Source of the DNA: JAYZQT01 sp964412235
GTDB taxonomy: Bacteria > Pseudomonadota > Alphaproteobacteria > MPNO01 > UBA830
Length of the DNA: 16,434 bases
Assembly (NCBI GenBank): GCA_964412235.1
Contig: CAYPNT010000066.1
Span: 1-16,434, forward strand
Direction: 5' to 3'
In this document: positions 15,325-16,434 of the stretch, in pieces
Layout of the letters: each line of letters begins with the position of its first letter
How positions within the stretch are numbered: the stretch's first letter is position 1
Notes under the pieces: generated by a model
What the model was told of the DNA's origin: nothing
The model's input: only the letters and a program-made list of their open reading frames with translations
Database searches by the model: none
Made by a program: the position numbers and the translations under genes

Positions 15325-15627
15325 ATGCGTGGCCTCATAATTTTGATCATAGGCATGGCCGTTTTGATTGCAATTGGTCTCATTATTTTGCTGATAGGAG
15401 TTATTGACAAGTCAGGGAGTTTTGAGCCAGCGGGAGTCGCGGTTCGGCCCGTTTCTGTGAAACTTCCACCGGACACCGAGGTTATAGAAATGGATGTTAG
15501 TGAAGGACGTATATTCCTCCGTACTCGAGCGTCCAGCGGAGCAAACGTTATTGTCATTCTAAGTGCGGAAACAGGTCTAGAGATTGGTCGGATAAACATT
15601 AACCCTGGAAAAGAGGATACAAGGTAG
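15325..15627 (+). CDS. Small membrane-anchored protein, DUF6476-like
   Basis: A 100-residue protein of unknown function. Residues 3-25 form one strongly hydrophobic helix (RGLIILIIGMAVLIAIGLIILL region), an uncleaved anchor with a short N-terminus. The rest is a small beta-rich domain outside the membrane (VRPVSVKLPPDTEVIEMDVSEGRIFLRTRA, then VIVILSAETGLEIGRI), which resembles the DUF6476 proteins found beside rluD in alphaproteobacteria; the PPDTEV and D-x-x-TG-x-x pattern is what I recognise. I start at the ATG at 15325, with AAGGG eight bases upstream, rather than the TTG one codon earlier. It is divergent from rluD (21 bases between starts) and its stop is one base from that of the convergent amidohydrolase gene. 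Family assignment is from memory. Confidence 0.75.
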   Translation: MRGLIILIIGMAVLIAIGLIILLIGVIDKSGSFEPAGVAVRPVSVKLPPDTEVIEMDVSEGRIFLRTRASSGANVIVILSAETGLEIGRININPGKEDTR

Positions 15628-15628
15628 A

Positions 15629-16434
15629 TCACTCTATTCCATATAAAGCGCGAGCGTTGTCATCTAAAATCTTGTTAATGGTGTGAGCAGGTAAGCTGCC
15701 ATTTTCCTTCAGTTTTCGGATGGCCTCAATTTCGGCGGATGTGTCGGCATGACCATAGTCGGAACCAACAACTAAATTGTCTTCACCGGCATATTTGAGG
15801 ACCCAGTCCAAGTCATCTGTGACCTGGCAGGCGACCCACATATTCCAGTCTTTTAGCGGCTTTTTAGGAATTTCTACCCCGCGACGTTTGAACCGCAGCA
15901 TTAGGTCATTTAGGACGTAGGGTACCCATTGTGCACTAACTTCGATCCATCCCCACCGGATTTCTGGAAACCGTTGCGGTACCTTGTGCCATATTAAAGA
16001 ATGAAAAGAGCCGATAGTGGCCAGCTTAAACTTATTAAATCCAGGGTCATCCTTATAGAAGTCATATGTTGTAAAACAGTTGCTGGCCGAATGAGGGCAA
16101 ACGGCCATGTCGAGTTCTTGGGCCAGTTCGTAGAATGAGAAAAACCACGGATCTGAGAGCACACGATCACATTCCTGACCCGATAAGAAGATACCTACTG
16201 CCCCATTTTCTTTGCAGAAAACCAATTCGTCTCGTAACTTTTCTGGAGCGAGAAGGGGTGCCATCGCAACCCAGCGCAAACGATTTTTGGACCTAGACCA
16301 AATGTTCGCAAGCCAACGATTGTAACTTCGGTAAAGCGTATATTGGAGATCTGGTTTTTTGGTTAGTGGTCGAAGAAATACAGTGGGATAAAGGACCTGG
16401 ATGTCCACCCCTAATTGGTCCATATGCTCTAGTC
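15629..16434 (-). CDS. Amidohydrolase-family protein (ACMSD-like TIM barrel), N-terminus cut by window edge
   Basis: Metal-dependent hydrolase/decarboxylase of the amidohydrolase-2 family; substrate unknown. The frame stays open to the window end, where codons L-E-H precede the methionine at 16423; HMDQLGVDIQVLYPT is an internal family stretch, so that methionine is not the start and roughly 80-110 N-terminal residues, including the metal-binding HxH, are missing. Counting from that methionine, visible marks are AMAPLLAP (53-60), the histidine in MAVCPHSASN (106-115), IEVSAQWVPYVLNDLM (160-175) and the metal-ligand aspartate D222 in GSDYGHADTSAEIEAI. The C-terminal KILDDNARALYGIE is typical of the family. 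Members include 2-amino-3-carboxymuconate semialdehyde and 4-oxalomesaconate-type decarboxylases; the sequence alone does not choose. Convergent with the small membrane protein gene, one base between stops. Confidence 0.85.
   Translation of the reverse strand, partial: LEHMDQLGVDIQVLYPTVFLRPLTKKPDLQYTLYRSYNRWLANIWSRSKNRLRWVAMAPLLAPEKLRDELVFCKENGAVGIFLSGQECDRVLSDPWFFSFYELAQELDMAVCPHSASNCFTTYDFYKDDPGFNKFKLATIGSFHSLIWHKVPQRFPEIRWGWIEVSAQWVPYVLNDLMLRFKRRGVEIPKKPLKDWNMWVACQVTDDLDWVLKYAGEDNLVVGSDYGHADTSAEIEAIRKLKENGSLPAHTINKILDDNARALYGIE

Noticed and set aside
15300..15632. A 110-codon minus-strand frame that starts with GTG overlapping the amidohydrolase stop and ends in an ATGA overlap with the rluD start, mimicking an operon gene
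   Set aside because: Its product is an Arg/Ser/Pro/Thr-rich low-complexity shadow, while the opposite strand codes for a sensible membrane-anchored protein with its own ribosome site. The neat overlaps appear coincidental.

Overview
The window looks like a chromosomal housekeeping segment from an alphaproteobacterium, most likely of the Rhodospirillales/Rhodobacterales breadth and possibly an uncultured marine lineage. Three things point there: the serC-serA-hisZ-purA run followed by a convergent rpoH-rluD pair; a SerC of the alphaproteobacterial type; and UbiK, DUF6476-like and COQ9-reminiscent TetR proteins that resemble alphaproteobacterial families. This is family knowledge plus inference; no database search was possible. 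I see no phage, insertion sequence, CRISPR array, tRNA or rRNA.

Layout. 1-1685 (minus): hldD then lgt, an envelope pair (LPS core heptose epimerase and lipoprotein diacylglyceryl transferase); lgt runs off the left edge. 1820-3686 (plus): ubiK (ubiquinone accessory factor), a ybjN-type gene and proC (last step of proline synthesis). 3775-5321: a diverged RpoH-like sigma factor (minus) divergent from a TetR-type gene (plus), with a perfect 7-bp inverted repeat between them. 5455-7485 (minus): an OmpR-type response regulator followed by an EnvZ-like histidine kinase. 7486-7888: a 403-base gene-free stretch whose right part is probably the structured leader of serC. 7889-10655 (plus): serC-serA, the first two serine synthesis steps in reverse order. 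10787-13254 (plus): hisZ and purA, overlapping by four bases. 13288-15303 (minus): canonical rpoH and, upstream of it, rluD. 15325-15627 (plus): a small membrane-anchored DUF6476-like protein. 15629-16434 (minus): the C-terminal two thirds or so of an amidohydrolase cut by the right edge.

How the genes relate. Most of the window is amino-acid and purine biosynthesis (proC, serC, serA, hisZ, purA), envelope assembly (lgt, hldD) and global regulation (two sigma-32-family factors, one two-component system, one TetR protein). The most unusual elements are the second sigma-32-like protein with an altered RpoH box and altered region 2.4, the palindrome it shares with the divergent TetR gene, and the tandem-hairpin leader of serC, the last of which buries the Shine-Dalgarno sequence. 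No wholly new multi-gene system is evident.
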